A stretch of DNA of 64,000 nucleotides from Nocardioides daedukensis (GCF_013408415.1 NZ_JACCAA010000001.1:3745835-3809834), one strand, 5' to 3'; positions 9,458 to 18,812 are shown, counted from the stretch's first letter. Translations and numbers: made by a program. Notes: generated from the letters alone by a model not told the origin.

Positions 9458-10641
9458 CAGGCGGCGCCCTTCGGGTGGAGTCGGAGCAACGGTTGGCCGG
9501 GCGAGACCAGGTCGCCGTCCTCGACCAGCCACTCGACGACGGTGCCGCCGTGGGCCGCGCGTACGTCGGTGTGGTCACGCAGGCTGGACACCTGGCCGAT
9601 CGTGCAGGCCGCGTCGAGCTCCTCGGCGTGCGCCGCGTCCTTGTCCAGGTGGAACGTGCCCTTGGCGGGGGAGACGACCACGCGCCAGGTGGGGGTGGTC
9701 TCGATCTGGGACTGCTCGCCGTGGCGCTGGCAGAAGGCACGCGCATCGTCGAGCTGGTCCGGGGTCTTCAGGGCGAAGGTCTCGACACCCTTGAGCTGCC
9801 GCTTGATGATCCCGGTCAGCGTGCCCGCGGGCGGCATCTCCAGGACGCCGGTGACGCCGAGGTCGCGCATCGTCTCCATGCACAGGTCCCAACGGACCGG
9901 ACGCGCGATCTGGCCGACGATCCGCGAGACCACCTCGCGACCGTCGTGCAGGACCTGCCCGTCGGCGTTCGAGATCACCACGGCGCGGGGGTCGTGGGTG
10001 GAGACCGACTTGGCGAGCGAGGCCAGGTGGCTCACCGCGGGGGCCATGTGCTCGGTGTGGAAGGCGCCGGCCACCGAGAGCGGCATCAGGCGCGCCTTCG
10101 CGGGGGCATCGGCAGCGAATGCCTCGAGCTGCTCGACGGTGCCGGCCGCGACGATCTGTCCGGGGCCGTTGTCGTTGGCCGGGGTCAGGCCGTGCTTCGC
10201 GATCGCGGCGAGCACCTCGTCCCGGTCGCCACCGAGGACGGCCGTCATCGAGGTGGGGCGCACCGCAGCGGCCTCGGCCATGGCGTTGCCGCGCTCGCGG
10301 ACCAGGACCATCGCCTGCTCGGCGGTGATGGCGCGAGCACCGACGGCCGCGGTCAGCTCGCCGACGCTGTGGCCGGCCACGGCGCCGATCTTGCCGAAGG
10401 CCTCCGCAGGGTGCGGGAAGAGCTCGAGTGCCGCGACCAGCCCGGCCGCAACCAGCAGGGGCTGGGCGATGCGGGTGTCGCGGATCGTCTCCGCGTCCGC
10501 CTCGGTGCCGTAGTGCACCAGGTCGATCCCGGCGACGGCCGAGAGCCATTCGAATCGAGAGCGAAAGACCGGGTCCTCGAGCCAGGGGATGAGGAAACCG
10601 GGGGTCTGGGCACCTTGGCCTGGAGCAACAATGACGAGCAC
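9457..10641 (-). CDS. fabD: Malonyl-CoA:ACP transacylase with a C-terminal biotinyl/lipoyl-like domain
   Basis: This 394-residue protein is about 80 residues longer than usual FabD. Residues 1-300 are a standard transacylase: APGQGAQTPG at the start, nucleophile S92 in AGHSVGELTAA and H195 in AGAFHTEHM. Residues 318-394 look like a BCCP/biotinyl-lipoyl fold: an opening VVVSPAKGTF strand and a closing GGTVVEWLVEDGDLVSPGQP followed by LLRL. Where BCCPs have E-A-M-K this domain has S-S-L-R (352-355), so it cannot be biotinylated. GTG 10641 begins the conserved start VLVIVAPGQG. A CACAGT hexamer 6 nt upstream may give a leaderless message. Confidence 0.94.
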   Translation of the reverse strand: MLVIVAPGQGAQTPGFLIPWLEDPVFRSRFEWLSAVAGIDLVHYGTEADAETIRDTRIAQPLLVAAGLVAALELFPHPAEAFGKIGAVAGHSVGELTAAVGARAITAEQAMVLVRERGNAMAEAAAVRPTSMTAVLGGDRDEVLAAIAKHGLTPANDNGPGQIVAAGTVEQLEAFAADAPAKARLMPLSVAGAFHTEHMAPAVSHLASLAKSVSTHDPRAVVISNADGQVLHDGREVVSRIVGQIARPVRWDLCMETMRDLGVTGVLEMPPAGTLTGIIKRQLKGVETFALKTPDQLDDARAFCQRHGEQSQIETTPTWRVVVSPAKGTFHLDKDAAHAEELDAACTIGQVSSLRDHTDVRAAHGGTVVEWLVEDGDLVSPGQPLLRLHPKGAA

Positions 10642-10708
10642 ATGTCCACTGTGCCTTGTCCGAACACGCCATCGTGGTGACGCCACGAACGAAGTTCAGG
10701 CCCGATTC

Positions 10709-10727
10709 TTTGTCGGGTTCCAACAAA
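10709..10727. promoter_or_regulatory. Inverted repeat between fasR and fabD
   Basis: TTTGTCGG and CCAACAAA are separated by GTT, with one mismatch in 8 pairs. The element lies in the 92-bp gap just upstream of fabD and downstream of fasR. It could be a fasR terminator, since it is followed on the minus strand by few T residues, or an operator for fabD. The regulator's location next door makes an operator plausible but unproven. Confidence 0.4.
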
Positions 10728-10733
10728 AAGTGG

Positions 10734-11930
10734 TTACTGGTCAGTGAGCGCGTCGAGCCGGCCGCAGGTGAGCGCGAAGCCCAGCGTCTGGGCATCTCGT
10801 GGCTCGGTGGGAGTCAGGCCGGTCAGCTCACCCACCTGGCGCAGGCGGTAGCGGATCGTGTTGGGGTGCACGAACATCGCCCGGGCGGTTGCCTCCACGG
10901 ACCGGCCATGGCCGAACCACGCCTCCAGGGTCTCGAGCAGGCCGCGTCGCCCGGCCAGCGGCGTGTAGGCCTGCTCGACCAGGTGCCGCCTCGCCTCCGC
11001 GTCTCCGGCAAGGATCCGCTCGGGCAGCAGGTCGCCGGCCGCAACCGGCACGGGTGCTGCCGGCCAGGCTCCCGCGACGCGGTGGCCGGAGAGTGCGGCG
11101 GCCGCCGAGCGGTGCGCGCTGAGCAGGTCGTCGGTGGGCGGGCCGAAGACCACCGCACCCTCGCCGAAGTGCTTCACAAGCGACGCCGCTGCCCGGGCCG
11201 GTTCGGTGACTCCGCCGAGGATGACCACCATCTGGTCGCCCTGGGCGGCACACAGCGCGTCCATCCCCGCCGACCGCGCGGTACGGCGTACGTCGTCGAA
11301 GGCGGTGACCGTGGATCCACCAGCCATCGGGCCGAGGACCACCACGACGTCGCCGCGATTGCTCCAGCCCAGTGCATTGGCGCGGGACAGCACGGTCTTG
11401 TCGCCGTCGGAGCGGATCACCGTGTCGACGACCAGGGCCTCGAGCCGCGCATCCCAGGCACCGCGGCTCTCGGCGGCACGGGCATAGACCTCGGCGGTGG
11501 CGAAGGCGAGCTCGCGGCCGTAGCGCAGCAGGCCCTCGTGGACCAGGGGCGCCAGCTCAGCGTCGAGCAGGTCGTCGAGGTTCTCCTCGACCACGTCGAT
11601 GGTGAGGCGAACCAGGGCCACGGTCTGCTCCAGCGTGATCACGCCGGTCAGCGCTCGGGGCGCAGCGCCGAACACCTGCGAGGCGATGGCGGTGTCGGTC
11701 TCGGTGGAGAGCTGCCAGGAGTCGCCGTGCTCACCGAACCAGCGGACGAACTCCGAGATACCCGCCTGCACGATCATCCCGACCCAGGACCGGTCCTCGG
11801 CGGAGAGATCGCGGAACCAGGCCTTCTGCGTGTCCATCCCGGCCATCGCGGCAGTGCCGAGCTGGCCCGCGGCACGCTGCAGGGCCAGCGCGGATCGCTC
11901 GCGCGGCGAGGGGGAGTCGGGCTGGGGCAC
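10734..11930 (-). CDS. fasR: PucR-type transcriptional regulator of fatty acid synthesis (FasR-like)
   Basis: This 398-residue protein has a PucR/CdaR-type C-terminal helix-turn-helix (about residues 335-375, containing SVEATARAMFVHPNTIRYRLRQ) behind a long sensor region. Its place directly upstream of fabDHPF and downstream of aceE matches FasR of Streptomyces, known to activate that operon, and Rv2242 of M. tuberculosis. GTG 11930 has TAATCT 6 nt upstream and no Shine-Dalgarno sequence, so it is probably leaderless. A perfect 9-bp inverted repeat covers this -10 and start codon, suggesting autoregulation. Confidence 0.88.
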   Translation of the reverse strand: MPQPDSPSPRERSALALQRAAGQLGTAAMAGMDTQKAWFRDLSAEDRSWVGMIVQAGISEFVRWFGEHGDSWQLSTETDTAIASQVFGAAPRALTGVITLEQTVALVRLTIDVVEENLDDLLDAELAPLVHEGLLRYGRELAFATAEVYARAAESRGAWDARLEALVVDTVIRSDGDKTVLSRANALGWSNRGDVVVVLGPMAGGSTVTAFDDVRRTARSAGMDALCAAQGDQMVVILGGVTEPARAAASLVKHFGEGAVVFGPPTDDLLSAHRSAAAALSGHRVAGAWPAAPVPVAAGDLLPERILAGDAEARRHLVEQAYTPLAGRRGLLETLEAWFGHGRSVEATARAMFVHPNTIRYRLRQVGELTGLTPTEPRDAQTLGFALTCGRLDALTDQ

Positions 11931-11950
11931 TCTTCGAGATTAGTGCCCCA
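11923..11950. promoter_or_regulatory. Perfect inverted repeat across the fasR promoter and start codon
   Basis: The arms TGGGGCACT (11923-11931) and AGTGCCCCA (11942-11950) are exact complements with a 10-bp spacer. The element spans the fasR start codon (11930-11928) and the -10 hexamer TAATCT (11942-11937). A protein bound here would block the fasR promoter, so it is a candidate autoregulatory operator. A hairpin in the aceE read-through message is the alternative. Confidence 0.5.
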
Positions 11951-11994
11951 GCGCCGAGCTGGGCCGGTGGGTGTGGATCTGCCGGCCGCGACCC

Positions 11995-14787
11995 TCAGGC
12001 GTCGCCGCCCTCCTGGACCCGGCCGGCGACTGCGGTCGGGTCGTCGATGCGATATTTCTCGAACGCCTTGACCACGACCTCGCGGGTTACCTGGCCGTCG
12101 TCGGCCAGGGCCTGCAGGGCCTGTACGACGACCGACTCGGCGTCGATGTGGAAGAAGCGGCGGGCAGCGGGACGGGTGTCGGCGAAGCCGAAGCCGTCGG
12201 CCCCGAGCACGCGGTAGTCGGCCGGCACCCAGCGAGCGATCTGTAGGGGCACGGCGCGCATGAAGTCGGAGACTGCGATCACCGGACCGTCGTGACCGGT
12301 GAGCTTCTCCGAGACCCAAGCGGTGCGGCCCTCCTCGGCGGGGTGGAGCAGGTTCCACTCCTCCGAGTCGACGGCCTCGCGAGCGAGCTCGTTCCACGAG
12401 GTCACCGACCAGGTGTCGGCCGTGACGCCCCACTCCTCCTTGAGCATCCGGGCCGCTTCGTTGATCCACGGATAGGCCACGCCCGAGGCGAGCAGCTGGA
12501 CCCGTGGGCCGTCGCCGTCACCGGTGGACACCTTGTGCAGGCCCTTGAGCAGGCCCTCCACGTCCACGTCGTCGGGCTCTGCGGGCTGGCTGACCGGCTC
12601 GTTGTAGACGGTCAGGTAGAAGATGACGTTCTCGCCCTCGGGGTGCTCCTCGGAACCGGCGTACATCCGGTCCAGGCCCGACTTCATGATGTGCGAGACC
12701 TCGTAGGCGAACGCCGGGTCGTAGTGCACGACCGCGGGGTTGGTCGCGGCCAGCAGCGGCGAGTGGCCGTCCGCGTGCTGCAGGCCCTCACCGGTCAGGG
12801 TGGTCCGGCCCGCCGTCGCGCCGATCAGGAAGCCGCGCGCCATCTGGTCGGCCATCGCCCAGATCGAGTCGCCGGTGCGCTGGAAGCCGAACATCGAGTA
12901 GAAGATGTAGAACGGGATCATGTGCTCGCCATGCGTGGTGTACGCCGAGCCCGCAGCCGTCGCGGAGGCCATCGCGCCGGCCTCCGAGATGCCCTCGTGC
13001 AGCATCTGGCCCTTCTCGGACTCCTTGTAGGCCAGCAGGAGCTTGCGGTCGACCGACTCATATTGCTGGCCGCCCGGGTTGTAGACCTTCGCGGTCGGGA
13101 ACATCGCGTCCATACCGAAGGTGCGATATTCGTCCGGAGCGATCGGCACGATCCGCTGACCGATGCCCTCGTCCTTCATCCAGTCCTTGAGCAGCCGCAC
13201 GGTCGCCATCGTGGTGGCGATCTTGTTCTTGCCCGAGCCCTGCTTGAGCTCGGAGTAGACCTTGTCGGCGGGCAGCTTGGGCAGCGTGGAGCGGTTGACC
13301 CGGCGCGGCAGCGAGCCGCCCAGGGCCTTGCGGCGCTCCATCATGTATTCGATCTCGGGGGACTTCTCGCCGGGGTGGAAGAACGGCGCGGTGCCGGTCT
13401 TCTCGTAGGCCAGGTCCAGGTCGCGGTCCGAGATCGGCAGGTAGAGCCGGTCGCGGAACTTCTTCAGGTCGTCCTGGGTCAGCTTCTTCATCTGGTGCGT
13501 GGCGTTCTTGCCCTCAAGGGCGTCGATCGTCCAGCCCTTGATGGTGTGGGCGAGGATCACGGTCGGCTGGCCGACGGTCTTGGTCGCCGAGTCGAAGGCG
13601 GCGAAGACCTTGCGGTAGTCGTGACCACCGCGCGGCAGCTTCTGGATCTGCTGGTCGGTCATGTGCTCGACCATCTTGCGCAGTCGCGGGTCGACGCCGA
13701 AGAAGTTGTCCCGGACATAGCCGCCGGTCTCGCGCGAGTAGGTCTGGAACGAGCCGTCCGGGGTGGAGTTCATCTGGTTGACCAGGACACCGTCCACGTC
13801 CTTGGCGAGCAGGGCGTCCCACTCGCGGCCCCAGATGACCTTGACCACGTTCCAGCCGGCTCCGCGGAAGATCGACTCCAGCTCCTGGATGATCTTGCCG
13901 TTGCCACGCACCGGGCCGTCGAGCTGCTGCAGGTTGCAGTTGATGACGAAGGTGAGGTTGTCGAGCTCCTCACGCGCAGCAAGGCCGATCGCGCCGAGGG
14001 ACTCGGGCTCGCCCATCTCGCCGTCGCCGAGGAAGGCCCACACGCGCTGGTCGGAGGTGTCCTTGATGCCGCGGTTGGCCATGTAGCGGTTGAACCGGGC
14101 CTGGTAGATCGCGTTGAGGGCGGTGAGCCCCATCGAGACGGTCGGGAACTCCCAGAACTCGGGCATCAGCCGCGGGTGCGGGTAGGAGGGCAGGCCGGCG
14201 CCGACGCCGTGCTGGACCTCCTGGCGGAAGCGGTAGAGCTTCTCCTCGGGCAGGCGCCCCTCGAGGTAGGCACGGGCATAGATGCCGGGGGAGGCGTGGC
14301 CCTGGATGAAGACCTGGTCGCCGCCACCGGGGTGGTCCTTGCCGCGGAAGAAGTGGTTGAAGCCGACCTCGTAGAGGCTGGCGGCCGACTGGTAGGTGGC
14401 GATGTGGCCACCGACCTCGAGACCCTTGCGGTTCGCGCCGGAGACCATCACGGCCGCGTTCCAGCGGATGAAGGCGCGAATGCGGCGCTCTGCCTCCTCA
14501 TCGCCCGGGAACCAGGGCTCACGCTCCGGCGGCACCGTGTTGATGTAGTCGGTGCTTCTCAGGGCAGGTACGCCGACCTGCTTCTGGCGGGCCCTCTCGA
14601 GCAGCCGCAGCATCAGATAACGGGCGCGATCCCGGCCACGCCCCTCGATCATCGCGTCGAAGGATTCGATCCAGTCCCGGGTCTCCTCCGGGTCGATGTC
14701 TGGCAACTGGGTCGGCAATCCCTCATGGATGACGGGGGATGTTGCAGGGGATGTGGGGGACGGGGTGGTGTCGGTCACGATTGCCAT
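11995..14787 (-). CDS. aceE: Pyruvate dehydrogenase E1 component (homodimeric type)
   Basis: This 930-residue thiamine-diphosphate enzyme decarboxylates pyruvate and acetylates the lipoyl group of E2, feeding acetyl-CoA to the fatty-acid genes downstream. Visible features are the ThDP-binding [13 protein letters not shown]...[16 protein letters not shown] region, [20 protein letters not shown], and strong similarity along the whole length to the AceE family. I chose ATG 14787 (MAIVTDTT). ATG 14823 is in frame upstream, but the sequence between resembles a -10 (TAGATT). No Shine-Dalgarno sequence precedes either. No E2 or E3 gene lies in the window. Confidence 0.96.
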   Translation of the reverse strand: MAIVTDTTPSPTSPATSPVIHEGLPTQLPDIDPEETRDWIESFDAMIEGRGRDRARYLMLRLLERARQKQVGVPALRSTDYINTVPPEREPWFPGDEEAERRIRAFIRWNAAVMVSGANRKGLEVGGHIATYQSAASLYEVGFNHFFRGKDHPGGGDQVFIQGHASPGIYARAYLEGRLPEEKLYRFRQEVQHGVGAGLPSYPHPRLMPEFWEFPTVSMGLTALNAIYQARFNRYMANRGIKDTSDQRVWAFLGDGEMGEPESLGAIGLAAREELDNLTFVINCNLQQLDGPVRGNGKIIQELESIFRGAGWNVVKVIWGREWDALLAKDVDGVLVNQMNSTPDGSFQTYSRETGGYVRDNFFGVDPRLRKMVEHMTDQQIQKLPRGGHDYRKVFAAFDSATKTVGQPTVILAHTIKGWTIDALEGKNATHQMKKLTQDDLKKFRDRLYLPISDRDLDLAYEKTGTAPFFHPGEKSPEIEYMMERRKALGGSLPRRVNRSTLPKLPADKVYSELKQGSGKNKIATTMATVRLLKDWMKDEGIGQRIVPIAPDEYRTFGMDAMFPTAKVYNPGGQQYESVDRKLLLAYKESEKGQMLHEGISEAGAMASATAAGSAYTTHGEHMIPFYIFYSMFGFQRTGDSIWAMADQMARGFLIGATAGRTTLTGEGLQHADGHSPLLAATNPAVVHYDPAFAYEVSHIMKSGLDRMYAGSEEHPEGENVIFYLTVYNEPVSQPAEPDDVDVEGLLKGLHKVSTGDGDGPRVQLLASGVAYPWINEAARMLKEEWGVTADTWSVTSWNELAREAVDSEEWNLLHPAEEGRTAWVSEKLTGHDGPVIAVSDFMRAVPLQIARWVPADYRVLGADGFGFADTRPAARRFFHIDAESVVVQALQALADDGQVTREVVVKAFEKYRIDDPTAVAGRVQEGGDA

Positions 14788-14984
14788 CGTTGCACGCCCG
14801 CGCGCGGGAGAAAATCTACCCATGAGTACGTCCACTGAGACGGTCCAGAGCGGTCCAGATGGCGGCTGCTGAGGACGAAGGGTTGCGCACACGCCCGAAC
14901 TCCGGTGGACTACGGGCACCAATTTGTAGATCGAGATCGTCCGATGAGGTCGAGATCGTCCGTTCGCGTGTCTGGAGGAGTCAG

Positions 14985-15416
14985 TTGAGTTCGACCACGG
15001 GTGGCGACAGCGCCCCCACTGCCGGAGCAGCCGTTCGATTGGGCTTTACACCGGGAATGGTGATCCAGGAACTCGGCTGGGACGAAGACACCGATGACGG
15101 TCTGCGCCTCGAGATCGAGGACGCCATCGACGCCGACATGGTCGACGGCGACCACGGCAACGTCGTGGACGCAGTGCTGCTCTGGTGGCGCGACGACGAC
15201 GGAGACCTGGTCGACGCACTCGTCGACGCCCTGACCGACCTCGTCGGCGGCGGCGTCATCTGGCTGTTCACCCCCAAGGTGGGTCGCCCCAACGCCGTGG
15301 ACGCGGCGGACATCTCCGAGGCCGCCCCGATTGCGGGCCTGTCGCAGACGACGACCGCGTCGGTCAGCAGCGAATGGGCCGCCACCCGCCTGGTCGCCCC
15401 CAAGTCGGCCCACTGA
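14985..15416 (+). CDS. DUF3052 family protein
   Basis: This 143-residue protein belongs to the DUF3052 family found next to aceE in actinobacteria (Rv2239c position in M. tuberculosis). The core [20 protein letters not shown] and [20 protein letters not shown] are conserved. The TTG start at 14985 is preferred because GGAGG (14974-14978) lies just upstream and it gives the usual MSSTTG beginning. Function unknown. It is divergent from aceE across a 197-bp gap. Confidence 0.85.
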   Translation: MSSTTGGDSAPTAGAAVRLGFTPGMVIQELGWDEDTDDGLRLEIEDAIDADMVDGDHGNVVDAVLLWWRDDDGDLVDALVDALTDLVGGGVIWLFTPKVGRPNAVDAADISEAAPIAGLSQTTTASVSSEWAATRLVAPKSAH

Positions 15417-15504
15417 CCACTGATCCACCGCCTGCACCAGTCTCCGGCCCGACTGGGCAGGAGTCGACCACCCACGCCATCCGGCGCTCCCGAAGGGATC
15501 CAGC

Positions 15505-17115
15505 ATGGGCAAGACGCGCGAGAGACTCGCCAGTGGCGCGACGTCGGCCAAGGTGCTGCTCGGCGCCGGAATCGTGGAGCCGTTCGGTCCACGCAAGCTC
15601 GTCGGCCTCGCCGGCACCGTCCTCAAGTGGGGGACCGGACCGGCCGGCGGGTTCACCACGCTGGCGGTGCGCTACCCGGATCGCCCCGGCCTGATCGACG
15701 AGCTCGGCACGCTCACCTTCGGGGAGCTCGAGCAGCGCAGCAACGCGCTGGCCGACTCGTTGCGCAGGCAGGGCATCCGCGAGGGTGACTCGGTGGCGGT
15801 GATGGCCCGCAACCACCGTGGGTTCGTCGACGCCACGCTGGCCATCGCCAAGCTCGGTGCCGACATCCTCTACCTCAACACCGCCTTCGCCGGCCCACAG
15901 CTGGTCGACGTACTCGCACGGGAGAAGCCGAAGGCCGTCATCCATGACGAGGAGTTCACCGACCTGCTGGCCGGTGCTGCGGTCGAGAACCGGATCCTGG
16001 CCTGGGTCGACAGCTCCGATCCCGCCGTGGCGAGCCTCGAGTCGCTGATCGCCTCGGGCAGCCCGGCCGCACTGACCCCGCCGAAGCGGCACGCGAAGGT
16101 GGTGATCCTGACCTCGGGGACCACCGGGACGCCCAAGGGCGCCCCACGCAAGGAGGCCGGCATCCCGGCCGCGGTCTCGCTACTCTCCCGGATGCCGCTC
16201 AAGGCCCGCTGGCGCACCCACATCGCGGCGCCGCTCTTCCACACCTGGGGCTTCGCGCACCTGATGCTCGGGATGCTGCTCGGCTCGACCGCGGTGCTCA
16301 CCCGTCGCTTCGAGCCGGAGACCGCACTGGCCACCGCCACCTCGACCGGCTGCAAGGCCATCGTGGTGATCCCGGTGATGCTGCAACGGATCCTGCAGCT
16401 GCCCCAGGACACGATCGAGAAATATGACCTGTCCGCTGTCGAGGTCGTCGCGGCCTCGGGCTCCGCGCTGCCCGGTGACCTGGCCCTGAAGTGGATGGAC
16501 ACCTTCGGCGACAACCTCTACAACATCTATGGCTCCACCGAGGTCGCCTATGCCTCGATCGCCACACCGGAGGACCTGCGGGCCGCCCCGGACAGTGCCG
16601 GGAAGCCGCCGCACGCCACCGTCGTACGCATCTTCGACGAGTCGGGCAACGAGGTCCCGCAGGGCACGTCGGGCCGGATCTTCGTCGGCAACGGGCTCCT
16701 GTTCGAGGGCTACACCGGCGGTGGCAACAAGGAGCTCATCGACGGACTGATGTCCTCGGGCGACGTCGGCCGCTTCGACGAGTTCGGCCGGCTCTACGTC
16801 GAGGGACGCGACGACGAGATGATCGTCTCCGGTGGCGAGAACGTCTTCCCCAAGGAGGTCGAGGACTGCCTGGCGCGCCACGACGGCGTGGTCGAGGTGG
16901 CTGCGATCGGCATCGACGACGACGACTTCGGCACACGCCTGCGGGCCTTCGTGGTCACCTCCCGCGACGTGGACGAGGAGGAGCTCAAGGCGTGGGTGCG
17001 CAAGAACCTGGCCCGCTTCAAGGTCCCCAAGGAGTTTGTCTTCCTCGACGAGCTCCCGCGCAACGCCACCGGCAAGGTGCTCAAGCGCGAGCTCACCGAG
17101 TGGCAGCGGGACTGA
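15505..17115 (+). CDS. AMP-forming acyl-CoA synthetase
   Basis: This 536-residue ANL-superfamily enzyme activates a carboxylic acid to acyl-AMP and then acyl-CoA. The phosphate loop ILTSGTTGTPKGAPR, the YGSTE motif, the hinge region GRLYVEGRDDEMIVSGGENV and the C-terminal lysine motif PRNATGKVLKREL are all intact. ATG 15505 follows GAAGGGA. The N-terminal 60 residues contain hydrophobic stretches that may associate with membrane. Substrate is probably a medium- or long-chain fatty acid. A tandem repeat array begins 6 bp after its stop. Confidence 0.9.
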   Translation: MGKTRERLASGATSAKVLLGAGIVEPFGPRKLVGLAGTVLKWGTGPAGGFTTLAVRYPDRPGLIDELGTLTFGELEQRSNALADSLRRQGIREGDSVAVMARNHRGFVDATLAIAKLGADILYLNTAFAGPQLVDVLAREKPKAVIHDEEFTDLLAGAAVENRILAWVDSSDPAVASLESLIASGSPAALTPPKRHAKVVILTSGTTGTPKGAPRKEAGIPAAVSLLSRMPLKARWRTHIAAPLFHTWGFAHLMLGMLLGSTAVLTRRFEPETALATATSTGCKAIVVIPVMLQRILQLPQDTIEKYDLSAVEVVAASGSALPGDLALKWMDTFGDNLYNIYGSTEVAYASIATPEDLRAAPDSAGKPPHATVVRIFDESGNEVPQGTSGRIFVGNGLLFEGYTGGGNKELIDGLMSSGDVGRFDEFGRLYVEGRDDEMIVSGGENVFPKEVEDCLARHDGVVEVAAIGIDDDDFGTRLRAFVVTSRDVDEEELKAWVRKNLARFKVPKEFVFLDELPRNATGKVLKRELTEWQRD

Positions 17116-17121
17116 CACCGC

Positions 17122-17341
17122 CGACCCGTCAGTTGTTGACGCCTGCTCGCCGAGCGACCCCCGCCGACCCGTCAGTTGTTGACGCCTGCTCGCCGAGCGA
17201 CCCCCGCCGACCCGTCAGTTGTTGACGCCTGCTCGCCGGGCGGCGCGCGTCGACCCGTCAGTTGTTGACGCCCCCTCGCCGGGCGGCACGCGCCGAGTCG
17301 TCAGTTGTTGACGCCCCCTCGCCGACCCGTCAGTTGTTGAC
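17122..17341. repeat. Convergent-intergenic repeat array, locus 1 (six copies)
   Basis: Six copies of CGACCCGTCAGTTGTTGAC start at 17122, 17165, 17208, 17251, 17294 and 17323. The first five keep an exact 43-bp period; the last step is 29 bp. Copy 5 reads CGAGTCG at its left end. The array fills the gap between the acyl-CoA synthetase (+) and the lipoprotein gene (-), which converge here. The same motif recurs near 30.2, 32.8 and 48.4 kb. Confidence 0.9.
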
Positions 17342-17388
17342 GGCCCGGCTGATGGCCTTGCAGCCGTCGATCGCGGAGCCCGGGGCTC

Positions 17389-18228
17389 CTACCCGACCTT
17401 CGCGTAGCAGGAGATCCGGCGCTCGCCGTCGCTCCAGGCTCGCTCCGAGGGCCAGGTGGCCCACCACTGAGCGGTGCCCGCCACCTTGGTGCACCGGGAC
17501 TTCGCCCAGCCCATGAAGGCCTTGTCGGAGGGGAACTTGCTGGTGTCCTTCATCCGGAAATAGCCGGTCCACTCATATTGGTGCTTCTCCGCGCAGGTCA
17601 CGTGGACGGGCTCCGGCTCGCCGTCGCCGTTGGTGTCCTTGCCGTCGCGGATGCAGCGCTTGTAGGCCTTCGGCAGCGCTCCGATGAAGAAGTTGTATCC
17701 CCGGTCAGCCGTGCGGGGCAGGGGCTTGAGCTTCTCCCGGCTCTGGGCGATGGCATCGCAACGGAACCAGCGTGCGCCCGCCTTCTTCTGCGCCGACGTC
17801 GGCTCGAACCAGATCCAGGTGACGATCGAGGAGTAGAGCTCGGTCGTGTTCAGCCCGGTGCCGGTGGGCAGCGCTCCCTCGCACTTGGACCTGATCAGCT
17901 CGAAGTCGTCGGTCTGCTGCCCTTCGGGCACGGTCTCGACCAGGAAGGTCCGCGAGGTGTGCGCACGGTCGCAGTCGGGCAGGGCGGCCCGGGTGCTGGT
18001 CGTGGCCAAGGTGTCGCTCTTCTGCAACGCATAGCAGGCCCCGAGGGAGGGTGCGCCCGCGAGCGGATCGAGCTCTGGTGCGGTGCCGCCGGTGGCCTTC
18101 GCGCCGGCGCGGGCCCCGAGCGGCTCGGGGTCTTCGGAGTCCTGAGCGCAACCCGACAGCACCAGCAGCCCGCAGACGACTGCCAGCACGGTAGTGCGAA
18201 GATGGCGTCTCGCAACCCGTTCCAGCAC
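17389..18228 (-). CDS. Septum-formation-family lipoprotein
   Basis: This 279-residue protein has a lipoprotein signal with lipobox LSGC (about residue 27). Two modules then follow with the C...V/L.C...H pattern of the Septum_form domain: LGACYALQKSD...ALPDCDRAHTSRTFLV and KRCIRDGK...VHVTCAEKHQYEW. It should be tethered outside the membrane. GTG 18228 has TAGGAT (18241-18236) 7 nt upstream and no Shine-Dalgarno sequence, so it is probably leaderless. Its promoter overlaps that of ahpE head to head. A division role is inferred only from the domain name. Confidence 0.75.
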   Translation of the reverse strand: MLERVARRHLRTTVLAVVCGLLVLSGCAQDSEDPEPLGARAGAKATGGTAPELDPLAGAPSLGACYALQKSDTLATTSTRAALPDCDRAHTSRTFLVETVPEGQQTDDFELIRSKCEGALPTGTGLNTTELYSSIVTWIWFEPTSAQKKAGARWFRCDAIAQSREKLKPLPRTADRGYNFFIGALPKAYKRCIRDGKDTNGDGEPEPVHVTCAEKHQYEWTGYFRMKDTSKFPSDKAFMGWAKSRCTKVAGTAQWWATWPSERAWSDGERRISCYAKVG

Positions 18229-18235
18229 GCGCGCA

Positions 18236-18245
18236 ATCCTAGGAC
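18236..18245. promoter_or_regulatory. Overlapping divergent -10 hexamers (lipoprotein / ahpE)
   Basis: On the minus strand TAGGAT (18241-18236) is 7 nt before GTG 18228. On the plus strand TAGGAC (18240-18245) is 6 nt before ATG 18252. They share a TA step inside the palindrome TCCTAGGA. The two start codons are only 23 bp apart, leaving no room for separate promoters. Confidence 0.5.
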
Positions 18246-18251
18246 AGAGCC

Positions 18252-18722
18252 ATGACTGATCTGCACGTCGGCGACGTGGCCCCGGACTTCACCCTCCGGG
18301 ACCAGTTCGGCCAGGACGTGACCCTGTCGTCGTTCATCGGGTCCAAGGCAGTCGTGATCTTCTTCTATCCGTTCGCCTTCTCGGGGGTCTGCACCGGCGA
18401 GTTGACCGGCATCGCGGACCGGCTCGACGAGTTCCTGACCTTCGACAGCGAGGTCCTGGCGATCTCGTGCGACCCGATCTATTCAGTGCGCTCGTTCGCC
18501 GACTCGGACAACCTCAACTTCTCCCTGCTCTCCGACTTCTGGCCGCACGGGGAGGTGTCGCGCGCGTTCGAGGTCTTCGACGAGAAGAAGGGCTGCCCGC
18601 GCCGTTCCTCCTACGTGATCGGCAAGGACGGCCGGATCACCTGGGCAGTGCACAACGCGATGGCTGACGGCAGGGACCTCGACGAGCACCTGCGCGAGTT
18701 GCAGGCTGCAGCAGAAGGCTGA
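18252..18722 (+). CDS. ahpE: AhpE-type peroxiredoxin
   Basis: This 156-residue thioredoxin-fold peroxidase reduces hydroperoxides through peroxidatic C47 in PFAFSGVCTGEL. The block SLLSDFWPHGEVSRAFEVFDE is close to that of AhpE (Rv2238c), and the gene order near aceE/DUF3052 is also similar. Further cysteines occur in ISCDP and KKGCPRR; whether either resolves the sulfenic acid is not clear. ATG 18252 has no Shine-Dalgarno sequence and is probably leaderless. A strong terminator lies about 90 bp downstream. Confidence 0.92.
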   Translation: MTDLHVGDVAPDFTLRDQFGQDVTLSSFIGSKAVVIFFYPFAFSGVCTGELTGIADRLDEFLTFDSEVLAISCDPIYSVRSFADSDNLNFSLLSDFWPHGEVSRAFEVFDEKKGCPRRSSYVIGKDGRITWAVHNAMADGRDLDEHLRELQAAAEG

Positions 18723-18812
18723 GATCTCTCGGCCCACCCCCGTTCCTGCATGTTCTTGCAATGTTTGCCAAAACCGTGACAAGTGGGGGGCGAAGGCCCG
18801 AGACTGTTCGAC

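Noticed and set aside
12292..14838. 848-codon open frame on the plus strand antisense to aceE
   Set aside because: High-GC shadow frame: the opposite strand encodes a full AceE with all motifs, and the shadow translation is low-complexity Gly/Val/His-rich without any domain.
17122..17341. CRISPR-like appearance of the 43-bp-period array
   Set aside because: The 'spacers' are nearly identical to each other, copies are only 19 bp, periods differ between loci, and no cas gene is near.
18723..18812. Possible small RNA between ahpE and the terminator
   Set aside because: A G-run and several short hairpins are present, but no promoter-like hexamer or known RNA motif is clear. The strong terminator is adequately explained by ahpE.
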